Of a stretch of 64,000 nucleotides of DNA, positions 1 to 10,361 are shown one piece after another. The position numbers and the translations under genes were made by a program. Every line of letters begins with the position of its first letter. Positions within the stretch are counted from its first letter, which is position 1. Below the pieces are notes generated by a model that saw nothing but the letters and a program-made list of their open reading frames with translations, did no database searches and had not been told where the DNA came from. The stretch comes from CAWCPR01 sp963797475 (GTDB lineage Bacteria; Chloroflexota; Anaerolineae; Anaerolineales; UBA4823), in contig CAWCPR010000019.1 in NCBI GenBank assembly GCA_963797475.1, positions 62,001-126,000 on the forward strand, in the 5' to 3' direction.

Positions 1-802
1 GTTCAACCTGCTCAAACCGGCTGGCTGAATCGAGAACCTTTGGAAGCAGGTGGATATCGCCTACTGTGATGAGGAAGACCCCGGGCTTTGCCAGCACCCA
101 CCACACCGCCATATCGATATCTTCCTGGTTTTGCAGCGGTTTATACCACGTGGAATGCGTATGCGGCTGCCCCATCCAGGGCTGGTAGGCAATCGATTTT
201 ATCGTTTGCACGGCGATGTTGTGCTGCTGGCACGTTTCCAACAGGGCGTTAAAGTTGGCAGCATAGTACTCGCTCTGCATCGTAATGTAATTGTAGGGCA
301 GCAATACCGAGTCGAAATCGAATCGTTCCAGGCTGCGGCGATGCGTGGCAGCAACCTGCAGACCGTGTCCTGTGACGCCAATACCCTTAATCAATCCTTG
401 CTCTCGAGCTTCTACAGCAGCTTCGATCACGCCGCCTGGACTGAGCGCAGTCTCCCAATCGATCGGATCCGCGAGGTTGTGGAATTGCCACAAGTCAACG
501 TGGTCGATACCCATGCGGTCCAGCGAACGGTGCAATTCCTCCTTGCCGGCTTTAGCTGTGCGCTGTCCAGTCTTGGTCGCCACAAAGAATTGATCGGGGT
601 AACGTTTGAGCCAGGGCGCAATGCGCAGCTCTGCATCGCCGTAACCGGCAGCCACGTCGATGTGATTGACCCCATACTGCAACAACACATCCAACGTTCG
701 ATCCGCCTCGGCCTGTGAGACGTGGCCTAAGGCGGCTGCTCCAAACAGCGTCCGTGTGCTTTGATGGGCAAGCCGCCCAAATGGTATTTTTGAGATCGTC
801 AT
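1..802 (-). CDS. Aldo/keto reductase, 3' end cut by window edge
   Basis: About 267 residues are visible and the frame is still open at base 1, so the C-terminus is missing. The N-terminal half has the aldo/keto reductase signature: HIDVAAGYGDAE (catalytic Asp and Tyr), VATKTG (catalytic Lys) and DLWQFHNL (catalytic His position), the usual NAD(P)H-dependent TIM-barrel arrangement. The start ATG at 802-800 is preceded by an AAAGGA-type ribosome site. The gene lies about 105 bp downstream of the dehydrogenase ending at 908 on the same strand and may be the last gene of that transcript. The substrate cannot be predicted; the family reduces many aldehydes and ketones. Confidence 0.85.
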   Translation of the reverse strand, partial: MTISKIPFGRLAHQSTRTLFGAAALGHVSQAEADRTLDVLLQYGVNHIDVAAGYGDAELRIAPWLKRYPDQFFVATKTGQRTAKAGKEELHRSLDRMGIDHVDLWQFHNLADPIDWETALSPGGVIEAAVEAREQGLIKGIGVTGHGLQVAATHRRSLERFDFDSVLLPYNYITMQSEYYAANFNALLETCQQHNIAVQTIKSIAYQPWMGQPHTHSTWYKPLQNQEDIDMAVWWVLAKPGVFLITVGDIHLLPKVLDSASRFEQVE

Positions 803-907
803 TTCTTTCGATTTCCTTTATTCTATCCCCAAAGACGGTTATTAACTGTACGGTGCAGTCCAGAGTGCGAGCCTGAAGCGGCATCCAGAATTTTATCACC
901 TTTACAT

Positions 908-1921
908 TTATAGATTTCGGATGATCGCCCGGCACAGTTCAACAGTCGTTGCGTTCCCCCCCAGGTCTGGAGGCAGCACCTCTTCTTGTAAAACGCGAAC
1001 GACTGCCGACCGGACACGTCTGGCAGACTGGGACTGCCCAATGTGATCCAGCAGCATTGCTGCCGAAAGAATAGCCCCAATTGGGTTTGCGATTCCACGT
1101 CCGGCGATATCCGGGGCTGACCCATGGACGGGCTCGAAAACTGCAATGCGCTCACCAATATTAGCGGAAGGCGCAGTACCTAATCCACCGGTCAAGGCGC
1201 TGGCCTCGTCCGAAAGAATATCCCCAAACAGATTGGTCGTCACCAACACATCAAAGTTCTGGGGGTCGCGCACGAGGCGCATCGCCATCGCGTCCACCAA
1301 GATTTCGTCGGCTTTCACGTCCGGAAATTGCCCGGCAATTTTCAAACAGCTTTCCCGAAAAAGGCCATCGCTGAGCTTCAATACATTGGCTTTGTGAACG
1401 ATCGTAACGCGGCCAGGTGGTCCAGCCTCTCGCCGCGCAGCTCGATGGCGGGCATGCTGAAACGCCATTCTTGCAATTCGCTCGGAAGCCGAGGCGCTGA
1501 TAACTCGCTCAGCAATGACGACCTGGCCTTCGCGGTGTTCTCGCCCGGAATAAAGTCCCTCGGTATTCTCGCGCACGATTAACAGGTCGATACCCGGTCG
1601 TGAAAATAGCCCGGGTAAAGACTCAACCGGCCTGAGATTAGCGTAAAGATCGAACGTCTTGCGCAGGACGAGAATCGGGCTGCGATAGCCCTCGACAAAC
1701 GAAGAAGGTGAAGCCGTCGCTCCGAACAATGCAACTCTGGCGTCCTGGACTGCCGCCAGGGTTGCATCTGGAATTGCGTCTCCCGTGCGCCTGAAAAACT
1801 CAAATCCCGCCTGCGCTTCGATAAAATCCAGATCCAGGTCAAGCGCATCCAGTACGCCGGCTGCCGCCGGGATGACCTCGGCCCCAATGCCGTCCCCAAA
1901 AATCAAGCACACCTGCTGCAT
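908..1921 (-). CDS. Homoisocitrate / isopropylmalate-type dehydrogenase
   Basis: This 337-residue protein belongs to the isocitrate/isopropylmalate dehydrogenase family (NAD(P)+-dependent oxidative decarboxylation of a beta-hydroxy acid). Visible motifs are GDGIGAEV at the N-terminus, RENTEGLYSG, TNLFGDILSDEAS (metal-binding Asp residues) and EPVHGSAPDIAGRG. It is the fourth gene of a tight run homocitrate synthase - homoaconitase large - small - dehydrogenase, with only 6 bp after the small subunit. In that context homoisocitrate dehydrogenase of the alpha-aminoadipate lysine pathway is the best guess. The sequence alone does not exclude isopropylmalate or isocitrate as substrate. Confidence 0.85.
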   Translation of the reverse strand: MQQVCLIFGDGIGAEVIPAAAGVLDALDLDLDFIEAQAGFEFFRRTGDAIPDATLAAVQDARVALFGATASPSSFVEGYRSPILVLRKTFDLYANLRPVESLPGLFSRPGIDLLIVRENTEGLYSGREHREGQVVIAERVISASASERIARMAFQHARHRAARREAGPPGRVTIVHKANVLKLSDGLFRESCLKIAGQFPDVKADEILVDAMAMRLVRDPQNFDVLVTTNLFGDILSDEASALTGGLGTAPSANIGERIAVFEPVHGSAPDIAGRGIANPIGAILSAAMLLDHIGQSQSARRVRSAVVRVLQEEVLPPDLGGNATTVELCRAIIRNL

Positions 1922-1927
1922 CCAGCT

Positions 1928-2461
1928 TCAGGCTCCCTTCACAGGTGATTCTCCCTGGCTCAAGAGGCCCAGCTTTTTACGAAGGTGCGGGATCAGCCCG
2001 CCTTCCTGGAGGATATCCAACACGGAAGGCGAAAACGGTTGAAAACTGTAATTTTTGTTATTCAAACGGATTTCATTATTATCCAGATCAACCGCTATCT
2101 GGTCTCCGCTTTGGGCACTGTCAACTGCCTCCGGACAGGTGATCATGAGCAACCCCTGGTTGATCCCGTTGCGAAAATAAATCCTGGCAAACGATTTAGC
2201 AATGATTGCTGCGATCCCGCGGTATTTCAGGCAGGTTACAGCCTGTTCCCGCGAGCTTCCGTTCCCCCAATTGCTTCCGGCGACGATGATATCCCCCGCT
2301 GCTGCTTCCCGCAAGAACACGGGGTCAAGGTCTTCCAGGGCGTGTGCGGCGATTTCTTCCGGTTCTTTTAAGGTATAAGTATACTTACCGGGAAATATCA
2401 CATCTGTGTTGACGCCGTCGCCGTATTTCCAAACCTTGCCCGAGATGCAGCCATCAGCCAT
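1928..2461 (-). CDS. Homoaconitase / isopropylmalate isomerase small subunit
   Basis: This 177-residue swivel-domain subunit pairs with the large subunit encoded just upstream (8-bp overlap). It starts with the family pattern of a VWKYGDGVNTDVIFPGKY segment and contains the active-site loop segment GSNWGNGSSREQAV, as in LeuD/LysU proteins. Its length is normal for a separate small subunit, which is fused to the large one in ordinary aconitases. With the neighbouring homocitrate synthase it should catalyse the homocitrate to homoisocitrate isomerisation. An isopropylmalate isomerase role is the alternative. Confidence 0.87.
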   Translation of the reverse strand: MADGCISGKVWKYGDGVNTDVIFPGKYTYTLKEPEEIAAHALEDLDPVFLREAAAGDIIVAGSNWGNGSSREQAVTCLKYRGIAAIIAKSFARIYFRNGINQGLLMITCPEAVDSAQSGDQIAVDLDNNEIRLNNKNYSFQPFSPSVLDILQEGGLIPHLRKKLGLLSQGESPVKGA

Positions 2462-3803
2462 CCAAAATCTCCCGCGGGTCCGCGATCACTCCTGCAACAG
2501 CGCTGGCTGCAACCACTGCCGGGCTGGCCAGGTAAATTTCAGCCTCCGGTTGGCCCATCCGGCCTTTGAAATTTCGGTTCGCGCTTGAGATGCACACCTC
2601 GCCCGGCGCCAACACGCCAAGGTGATTCCCCATGCAGGGTCCACACCCAGGGGTCCCCAGGCTTGCCCCCGCTTCCAGAAAAACCTCCACAAGGCCGCTG
2701 CGCAAAGCGTCCAAATATACCTGCGAGGAAGCCGGGATCACCAGCAAGCGCGTTCCAGGGCTAACCCTCCGCCCGCGTAAAACTTCCGCCGCCGCTTCCA
2801 GATCTTCCAGACGCCCATTCGTACAGGTGCCGATAAACGCCTGGTTTATCCGTATTCCGGCGACCTCCCGGATCGCGACGACATTGTCGACTGAATGCGG
2901 GCAGGCGATTTTTAACTCGATCCGAGACGCATCGATTTCATATCCGGCAGAATAATGCGCGTCCAGGTCCGGGAAAATTGCCAGATGGCGTAAATATGCC
3001 TCCTGCTCTTTGACGCTCGTTTTTTCACCGGCTGCGGACAATCTCGTCGCTCTGACCTGGGCCAGGGATTCAAATACCGCATCATCCGGCGCCAGATAAG
3101 CATTTTTTGCCCCGCATTCGGCCATCATATTCGGAATGACCGCCCGGCTTGCCAGGGACAACTGTTCAATCCCCTCCCCTGAAAACTCCATCGATTGGTA
3201 AATGGCGCCATCCGCTCCGATCCGGCCGATCAAATCCAGGCTCAAATCCTTCGCAGTAATTCCAGGGGGGAGGCATCCGCGCACAACAACTCGGATGCTT
3301 TCTGGCACGCGCAGCCATAACTCCCCGGTCGCCCAAACCGCCGCCATTTCCGTTCGTCCAATCCCGGCTCCAAACGCTCCCAGCCAACCAAAATGCGTGG
3401 TATGGCTGTCCGCGCCGAGAATCAACTGGCCTGGCAGCACCAATGCCTCCTCGCTAAGAACCTGGTGGCAGATGCCGCGACCCACCTCGAAAAAATAGCA
3501 AATCCCTTGGTCTGAAACGAATTGGCGCACTTCGGCGTGGTTTTGAGCGTGTTCTGGCGTTGGCGCCGGCGCAGCGTGATCCAACGTAACGCACATCTTT
3601 TCCGGGATCACGACCCGCTCCAGGCCAATCGAGCGGAAGATTCGGGCAATCGCGGCTGTATTATCGTGCGAGAGAGCGACGTCGGGGCGAGCATCCACAA
3701 CCTGCCCGGCCACAGTGGAATTCAAACCGGCAGCTCGCGCCAGGCACTTTTCAGCAAAGGTGGTTCCACGCCTTTGACTCTCCTTCGCAACAGAAGAGCT
3801 CAT
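2454..3803 (-). CDS. Homoaconitase / isopropylmalate isomerase large subunit
   Basis: This 449-residue 4Fe-4S hydro-lyase catalytic subunit is of the LeuC/LysT type. It shows LGADSHTTHFGWLGAFGAG, the first cluster ligand in IGTCTNGR and the other two in PGCGPCMGNH near residues 385-395, followed by a conserved SSANRNFKGRMG segment. All three cysteine ligands are present, so it should be active. Its ATG overlaps the TGA of homocitrate synthase (ATGA), indicating translational coupling. The context favours homoaconitase of the alpha-aminoadipate route over leucine synthesis because the upstream synthase resembles homocitrate synthase. Confidence 0.87.
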   Translation of the reverse strand: MSSSVAKESQRRGTTFAEKCLARAAGLNSTVAGQVVDARPDVALSHDNTAAIARIFRSIGLERVVIPEKMCVTLDHAAPAPTPEHAQNHAEVRQFVSDQGICYFFEVGRGICHQVLSEEALVLPGQLILGADSHTTHFGWLGAFGAGIGRTEMAAVWATGELWLRVPESIRVVVRGCLPPGITAKDLSLDLIGRIGADGAIYQSMEFSGEGIEQLSLASRAVIPNMMAECGAKNAYLAPDDAVFESLAQVRATRLSAAGEKTSVKEQEAYLRHLAIFPDLDAHYSAGYEIDASRIELKIACPHSVDNVVAIREVAGIRINQAFIGTCTNGRLEDLEAAAEVLRGRRVSPGTRLLVIPASSQVYLDALRSGLVEVFLEAGASLGTPGCGPCMGNHLGVLAPGEVCISSANRNFKGRMGQPEAEIYLASPAVVAASAVAGVIADPREILDG

Positions 3804-5164
3804 CCGCGTTCCCCATTGCGGTTAGGCAGGGGCACACCCGGCAAACCTACAGGGCGGTTGTCTGCAGAGCTGCTTTGGGTGGAATCCAGCCGCTGGACAA
3901 TTTGGCTGCGCGGGGCGTCCGACAAATCCATATGCTGCAGCTTGAACTCCTCCTCGGCAATTTCGATCAACATCTGCTCCGGGGATTCGTTCGGCCTTAA
4001 CTCATACACTCGTTCTTTGAAAACGACTGCAATTTTCTTCGCCGTACCTTCATCTAATTGGTAATAGCGAATTTCATGTAAGAAATAGTGAATGATGTTC
4101 CACCCGGACAGGGGACCCAACAGCATCTCTGTCTCGGAAACTCCAAACTGGTCCAAAGGCAGCGCTTCGTAGGTCGAAGCATCGTTCAGCACAGCATTTT
4201 GATGTACGCCAGCAGTATGGGTACGGTTCGTCAGGCTGACCGGCTCTTTAGAAGGCACCAGCATCTTCAGCTTATCAGCAAGCAAGACATTGATGGGGTA
4301 CGAGCCGCGCAGATGATAACCCTCGAGCTTATCGAATTCGCGATCGATATACAGGTTGAAAAGCAAAGCGGTCATACTGGTGATCCCGGATCGCTCGGCG
4401 ATACCTGTAATCGTTGTATTTAGATAGCGCATACCGCAGCGCACCGCTTCTAAAGCGTTGAAAAGTGAGTACCCACGGTCATCATGAAAGTGGCCTTCGA
4501 ATTGCATCTGCGGGTAGCGCTGCAGCAGGCTTCCCATCCGGGACCTGACCGTACTGGGCGTTGCCACTCCAACTGTATCCGGAATACCAATCCGGTCCAC
4601 GGAAGGCGCAACCGCGTCGTAAACTCGGAATAGATCCTCCAACCGCGTACGGAAGGCATCTTCCCCACTGAATCGCAGTACCAGGCCAGGGTGGTTCCGG
4701 CGTACATCTTCAAGCAAAGGCACCACCTTGTGGATAATCGCATCCAGGTCGTTGCCATGATTGTAATGGCGCGAAGCCTCCGAGGTCCCTATAAAGAAGT
4801 TCAAGCCATCTGCGCCAGCCGCAATCGCGCTTTCGACATCCCCAGGGTGGCAGCGGACATGCGACAACAAGAAGGTATAGCCTTTTTGCGTGATCAGGCT
4901 GTCACGCACTTCCGTTAAGGCTTGAAAATCCTCTTTCTCATGTGGGCTGACAACCGGCGCGAACAACTCGACAAATTTGACGCCATAAATAATCAGCGCC
5001 CGCAAGATCTCTTCTTTATCCGTCCTGGAGAAGAAATATTTGTAATGATCGTGCAATAGCGAGGTTTGTTGTCCATCGCGCAGGGTTGTATCGATTATTT
5101 CTAATGGGCGTGGGGCATAATCGTGAAAAGAAAAATGTTTTTGGCGAAAAAAACCTGGATCCAT
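3800..5164 (-). CDS. Homocitrate synthase-like HMGL-family acyltransferase
   Basis: This 454-residue member of the isopropylmalate/homocitrate synthase family is expected to condense acetyl-CoA with a 2-oxo acid. It has IDTTLRDGQQ near the N-terminus, the RFSGEDAFR segment typical of homocitrate synthases, the metal-binding HFHDDRG motif and the late RTHTAGVHQNA motif. The protein stops after the catalytic and short accessory region and has no long LeuA-type regulatory domain. The ATG lies 25 bp after the gltB stop, so the two are probably co-transcribed. I favour 2-oxoglutarate as acceptor because of the neighbouring homoaconitase and dehydrogenase genes. Isopropylmalate or citramalate synthesis remains possible. 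Confidence 0.78.
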   Translation of the reverse strand: MDPGFFRQKHFSFHDYAPRPLEIIDTTLRDGQQTSLLHDHYKYFFSRTDKEEILRALIIYGVKFVELFAPVVSPHEKEDFQALTEVRDSLITQKGYTFLLSHVRCHPGDVESAIAAGADGLNFFIGTSEASRHYNHGNDLDAIIHKVVPLLEDVRRNHPGLVLRFSGEDAFRTRLEDLFRVYDAVAPSVDRIGIPDTVGVATPSTVRSRMGSLLQRYPQMQFEGHFHDDRGYSLFNALEAVRCGMRYLNTTITGIAERSGITSMTALLFNLYIDREFDKLEGYHLRGSYPINVLLADKLKMLVPSKEPVSLTNRTHTAGVHQNAVLNDASTYEALPLDQFGVSETEMLLGPLSGWNIIHYFLHEIRYYQLDEGTAKKIAVVFKERVYELRPNESPEQMLIEIAEEEFKLQHMDLSDAPRSQIVQRLDSTQSSSADNRPVGLPGVPLPNRNGERG

Positions 5165-5189
5165 TCCTATTCCTAAACTATTTAGAACT

Positions 5190-8100
5190 TCATTCGGTGG
5201 CTATCGCCTGGTTCAACTGGCGGCCGACCGCCTCGATTTTCACAAAGACCTCCTGCCAGCTTCTGAGCAGGTGGCTGATTTGATTGGCAGCTTCTTTCTG
5301 GTGGTTTCGAGCCAGCATCTCCATGTAAAGGCTGAGCAAGGATTGTAAATTGGTCTCGTCGTTGTCGTCTACATTCTGTATTGTGACTTTAGCGCCGCGA
5401 GCGATCCGGCGCTTGATCGCATCCATTCCAAAATTATTCGCCGGCTGCAATCGCAAGTAAAGCACTCCGCCAGTCATGCCAGAGCAAATCCATGGGCCGG
5501 GATCTCCAAGCACGAGGACTCGCCCGGCGGTCATATATTCACATAAAAAGCCCTTCACATTTGCGCGCGCCCCAATAGTTCCCAGCTCATCTTTCAATGC
5601 TTGCTTAATCTCCCCTCCAATAATAACATCCGCCCCAGACAGGCGCACACAGGCGCGAGAATCGGCGTTACCCTGAACGATCACCTGACCTCCGGTGGCG
5701 CCATACGCCAGGCTTTTTCCTACGCTGCCATCGATTAAAACGCCATCGTGGTTATACCCCTTCAAAATTACAACCTGGCCGCCTCGCATCCCCTTTGCCA
5801 CACCGTCTTGTGCACCCCCTTCTACGACAATGCTCAATGGAGCGCCGTTGTACGCTCCCAGGCCGTTGCCAGGCACCGAACTGGCGTAAAAACGCAGGCT
5901 CGCTTCGCGCACGTGATGCCCATTGCCGTTGGTGCCATTGATTGGCGTTCGCCAGGATTCCTGGTCGCCGCCCACGCCTCCGTGTCCGGGGGGCCACATC
6001 CAATGGTTTTGAAAACGGACCAGCGCGCCGGTCAAATGGGTGCCAAGAGCCCTATCTACGGGTGTAACCTTATCATCTTCAAAACTGACCTGCTCTTCTC
6101 CAGCAGCGACCATTTCCATAACCATATTCGAAATGACCGTGGTTAAATGGTTGCGAGGTCTGCGCAGGGGAATGCCCCCCTGGCGGCTGGACTCGAACAT
6201 TGTTTCACGATCCGCTTTCAGGCGTAAATATTCCTGCACCGGGGTGAGCATCTCGCTCAAATCTAACTCTTCGTGAAATAAACTCTGTCGAAGGATGTCG
6301 GAACGACCAACCAGGTCTTGTGTTCGAGTAAAACCCAACCGGGCTGTGATTTCTCGCAGGCCGTCTCCCAACCCGCCAAAGACACGCAGCAAGCCATTCA
6401 CCGCCAGTTCTGGGTCGCGTGGGATGAAACGGCGAAGCCCTAAGGCTTCTGCCTGCTCTGTGCTCTCAATCTGAGTCGTAATGCCCACGTGGCAGGTGCC
6501 GGTTTGGCAAGCCCGGCAAATTGTACAGCCAATTGCCACCATCGCAAGCGTCCCGAATCCCACCCGGTTTGCCCCCAGGCAGATCATCTTAATGACATCC
6601 GCGGCGGTGCGCATCCCGCCGTCACACCACAATTCCACTTTGTGACGTAATCCTGCTTCTGTCAAAGCACGATGCGCTTCGATTACGCCGACCTCGGCCG
6701 GCAGCCCGACATGTCGCAAGGAATGCGCCCGAGCCGCGCCTGTTCCCCCATCATAACCGCTCATGTTGATGATATCCGCGCCTGCCTTGGCGATGCCGAC
6801 CGAGATGATCCCAATTCCAGGGACAACCGGCACTTTGACCGCCACGCGCGCCTTGGGATTGGCAGTCTTGAGTTCCTCAATGAATTGGGCCAGGTCTTCA
6901 ATCGAGTAGATATCATGATTGTTCGATGGAGAAATCAGGTCTACCCCGGGCTGAGCATGCCGCGCCGCGGCAACTTTTTGGGACACTTTTCTCCCCGGAA
7001 GATGGCCGCCCTCCCCGGGTTTTGCGCCCTGTCCAATCTTAATTTCCAGAAGGTTTGAGGAGTTGATCAATTCCGGACTGACGCCAAACCTCCCGGAGGC
7101 AATTTGCTGGCCGCGATTATGCGGATATTTCCCGAGCATATCCTGAATCTCACCCCCTTCACCATTCATCGCGATGATATTTAACCAATATGCGGCTTGT
7201 GCGTAGGCCCGGAAGGCAATTTCCCCCTGGGAGCCAAAAGACATGGAAGCGATTACGAATGGCAGGGCGTGCCCGGTTAGGCCGGCATCCACAAGCTCCG
7301 GAACCACGTTGCCTTCCGGTTGCACTGGAAATTGGATATCGATCACATGTCGTAATGAGACAGGCTGCGATCTGGCCAGAGCGCCGGTCTGCTGCTCAAA
7401 ATCCTGCCAGGTGGCTTCTTGCCTGCCCACCTGTCCGGCTGTTTTCCACACTTTTGGATAAAAATGATTGATGCGTGTCAGTTGAGGGCGGGCATTCCCG
7501 GAAATCAAAGCGGCGCGTTCGATCACCTGGCTATCCAATTTCTCCAGGGTCAAGCCGGCGGCTGTAGAACCGCCATAATTGGTTGCATTTAACAGATTAG
7601 ACAAGGAGTCGGACAACCCGATACTTGCGAATAAACGCCCATAGCCGCGCAGTTCGTGAATTCCCATTGTGCTGATTATTTTTTCCAGCCCAACCCGCAA
7701 CGCTTTTACGGTGTTTGCCAATCGTTGGATTCTAATTTCGGGCTCAAGCAGCCCCTCCATGTCATCCAACGCTGTTTCAAGGAGCAAATATGGTGCGACC
7801 GCATCACAACCCAGCCCCAGGGCCATTGCTATGTCATGCAGATTGCGGATAGCAGCCGAAACAAGCACCAGCCCCGTTTTGCGCCGAGAATTGACCGGCC
7901 GGCGCGCTAAAACACGCACCAGGTCGATCCGGCCGGACGGGTCTAATGGGGCCGGCATTGGGCCGGGCGGGGTTGCGATTTCCAGAAAATCAGATCTCAA
8001 GGCATGGTCGATCACCGCCACTGCCAGGTGCGGATCGAGCCAGCCGAATTTCCCCGAAATCACCTGTGCATCATCCAGGACGATCAGGCCGGCGCCGGCA

Positions 8101-10066
8101 TGAACTGCGAGGATTGCTTCGCGCGAGAGTCGTCTCAAGCCATCCGCTACAAGTTCACCGGGAAGCAGTCCCAACACCAGTTGTACGAATTTTTCTGATT
8201 CGAAAGAAACTTGCAGCTCATCCAGGCATAAAGAACCGGCGCGCCGGGCGGCTTGCTGGCATTCCCAGGCTGAGAAATGGGCCAGGCTCGAATGTCCACC
8301 AAAAAGCACAGGGCAATCCAGGACTACGGCGTGCTTTTCTAAATCTGAGCCAGGTTCAAGTTCGGGGCGCGGCCCCACGATACATTGGGTGGAGAAATGC
8401 TCCATTTCGCGTTCGCGATCTATCGAGGGGTTGGTAACCACGGCAACAGCTTCTTTAAAGTAATCGGCCAGGTTCTGGCGTTGGCCTGCCAACGCTGCCA
8501 GAGGGCCATCATATCCAATCGAAGATATCGGTTCCTGGCCGGTCTCCGCCAGGGTTTGCACCCACTCACGGTCCTCCTTGCTCCACCCACTGGCAGCCAG
8601 CCATCGTTCCATTTTCAATTTGGAGCTTGGCAAATCAAAAGCTTCCGGAGATGACCCCAGCGTCTGACCGAAATCTTTATCGCCAGAGGCATTCTGGTCG
8701 ATTAAATTGCTGGAAGCGGGAGATTCTTCAAGCCAATCGAGGATGGAGTACCCATCTTGTTGGTTAATGCTGTTGAACCGGCGCTGAAATTGGTGTAGAA
8801 CATGGTGTTGTACATCCAAATATTCACATACTTCCACCCCGGCCCCTCGGCAAATTCGAACGCACATTTTTTCCCCGGGAGAAAGTGAGCGAGGATCGCT
8901 TAACAAGCTATCCAGGTGATACACACCCTTTTCAGACGAAAAGTAATATTCTTTTTCCGTCTCACCGTACCATAAGGGCCGCAGTCCTAAAGCATCGACG
9001 CTGAATACACATTCATCTTCATACCGGGAGATGATTGCTGCCGGACCCTGTGTGAAAGGTCCGAAAGCATTACGATAATAGCGATAAACAGATTGCATAT
9101 CCGCAGGGAGTTTTTCGACTTCGCTCAGGATCGGTGGGAAGATCAACTCCATTGCCTCTGTCAGGCTGAAACCGAAATGATGGATCAGGCTGGCGATTGT
9201 CCGGTCCACGTCTTGCGAATCGCTGCCCTTCTCGACAAGCTGAAAACCAAGCATTTGGGCCTGCTCGCGCAATCGGGCAATCGTGTTGATTTCACCATTA
9301 TGCCCGAGCAGGCTGAAAGGCTGCACTCGTTCGAACGCCGTGGCAGTGTTTGTAGAATAGCGGGCATGGCCCAGGGTGACGGCTGTCATGAAATCCGGGC
9401 TGCGTAATTCGGGGTAATACTGGTAAAGCGTCTCGATCGATCCGCGCACTTTGTATATGACGCTGTAACTGGACAATGAAGCGACATGAATTTTCGTCTC
9501 ACGCTCAATACAAAGACCCAGGTCGAATAAACAATTTTCCACCTGTTCCAACCGGCAGTCGCGCATCAAGCCTGCCACCTGCCAGGAAAATGGCGCCTGG
9601 TTGCGGCCTACCCGTCCCAAAGCCATAGGGCGAGTCAAGGCCGGGCGTTCGAGCAGCAGGTCTGCGCCAGAATTGCGCACGATCCGCAAGATATCTTGCT
9701 TCAAAACTTCCCGTCGATTTTCAGAAGCGGCGGGAATCATGAAATGACCGACGAAAAAGCGCTTATCTTCCGCCAGCCAGGCAGGTTTTCCCTCTTCATC
9801 CAATGCCTGCGCCCAAAGCCGGCGCGGGATATCCGTTAAACCCCACATCCATCCCCTTCCCCATTCACATCCCCCGACCGGTGACCCATTTTGCTTAAGG
9901 CGTCTAAGGCGCGTTTCAGATTCCCGTGGGTCGCTTCACCGGTCTTCCGCACCGAGGCAACGATCGCGCAAGCATCATGTTCATCCAACCAGGGGTTGGG
10001 ATTCTCTGCAGATACCCATTCCAATTGCGGATCATAGGGCTTGATTTGGACTTCTTTCTCCTTCAT
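5190..10066 (-). CDS. gltB: Glutamate synthase large chain, frame broken once
   Basis: Glutamate synthase moves the amide nitrogen of glutamine to 2-oxoglutarate, giving two glutamates. The N-terminal piece (10066-9836) carries the class II amidotransferase cysteine in DEHDACAIV and ends GDGCGV-stop. The main piece (9848-5190) resumes with LTDIPRRLWAQ, exactly the family continuation, one frame away. Adding one T to the TTT at 9838-9840 restores a protein of about 1625 residues. Later features are the FMN/2-oxoglutarate domain, the 3Fe-4S cysteines in CTICRACQTGTCHVG, and the C-terminal glycine-repeat domain. I chose the ATG at 10066 because GGAGG lies 7 bp before it. No gltD lies in the window, so the electron donor is unknown. 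The break is probably a sequencing error. Confidence 0.93.
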
Positions 10067-10162
10067 GGGGCGCCTCCATACTCGGCGTTCGTCAGAGTGA
10101 TAACACCAGCCTGGCACTCAGAATCGATAAGAATTTCGTTGAGTTAATCTGTCACCCGGTGT

Positions 10163-10188
10163 AAAAAAAGCTGCCCATCGCGGGCAGC
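10163..10188 (-). terminator. Intrinsic terminator in the gltB leader
   Basis: Read on the minus strand, GCTGCCC (10188-10182), a five-base loop and GGGCAGC (10176-10170) form a perfect 7-bp stem followed by seven T residues. It lies between the gltB promoter and the gltB start, so it can only act as a conditional terminator or attenuator for gltB and the genes behind it. Confidence 0.8.
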
Positions 10189-10342
10189 CCAGTTGGTTAC
10201 GAAGGTTTTTGCTCTTTGCTTAATGTTGATCTTTAGCGCGAGCTGCCCGTAATTAAAACGGGGTCTCCTTTTTCGTTCTCCGGATCCGGATAGCACGTAT
10301 TAGGGTCAGGGTAACATCGAACATAATAATCTCACGGGACAT
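10170..10342 (-). promoter_or_regulatory. gltB attenuator leader with possible leader peptide
   Basis: Minus-strand CGGGCAGC (10249-10242) is perfectly complementary to GCTGCCCG (10188-10181), the 5' arm of the terminator, so an antiterminator and the terminator are mutually exclusive. A short open frame runs from ATG at 10342 (or 10324) to TAA at 10255-10253, stopping four bases before the antiterminator strand. It would encode 29 (or 23) residues including several arginines (RAIRIRR). Its ribosome site is weak, so translation is uncertain. I do not recognise a known riboswitch or T-box consensus. A protein- or ligand-sensing leader is equally possible. Confidence 0.6.
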
Positions 10343-10361
10343 TCGTGAAAATCTTCCCTTT

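Noticed and set aside
50..718. 222-codon plus-strand open frame at the left edge
   Set aside because: It is the antisense shadow of the aldo/keto reductase gene, whose protein has clear family motifs.
9836..9848. Programmed -1 frameshift in gltB
   Set aside because: The heptamer-like run is not in the required phase and no downstream hairpin stands out; a one-base sequencing or mutational deletion is simpler.
10253..10324. Leader frame as a true small gene
   Set aside because: The ribosome site is weak and the product has no recognisable features; it is kept only as a possible regulatory peptide.
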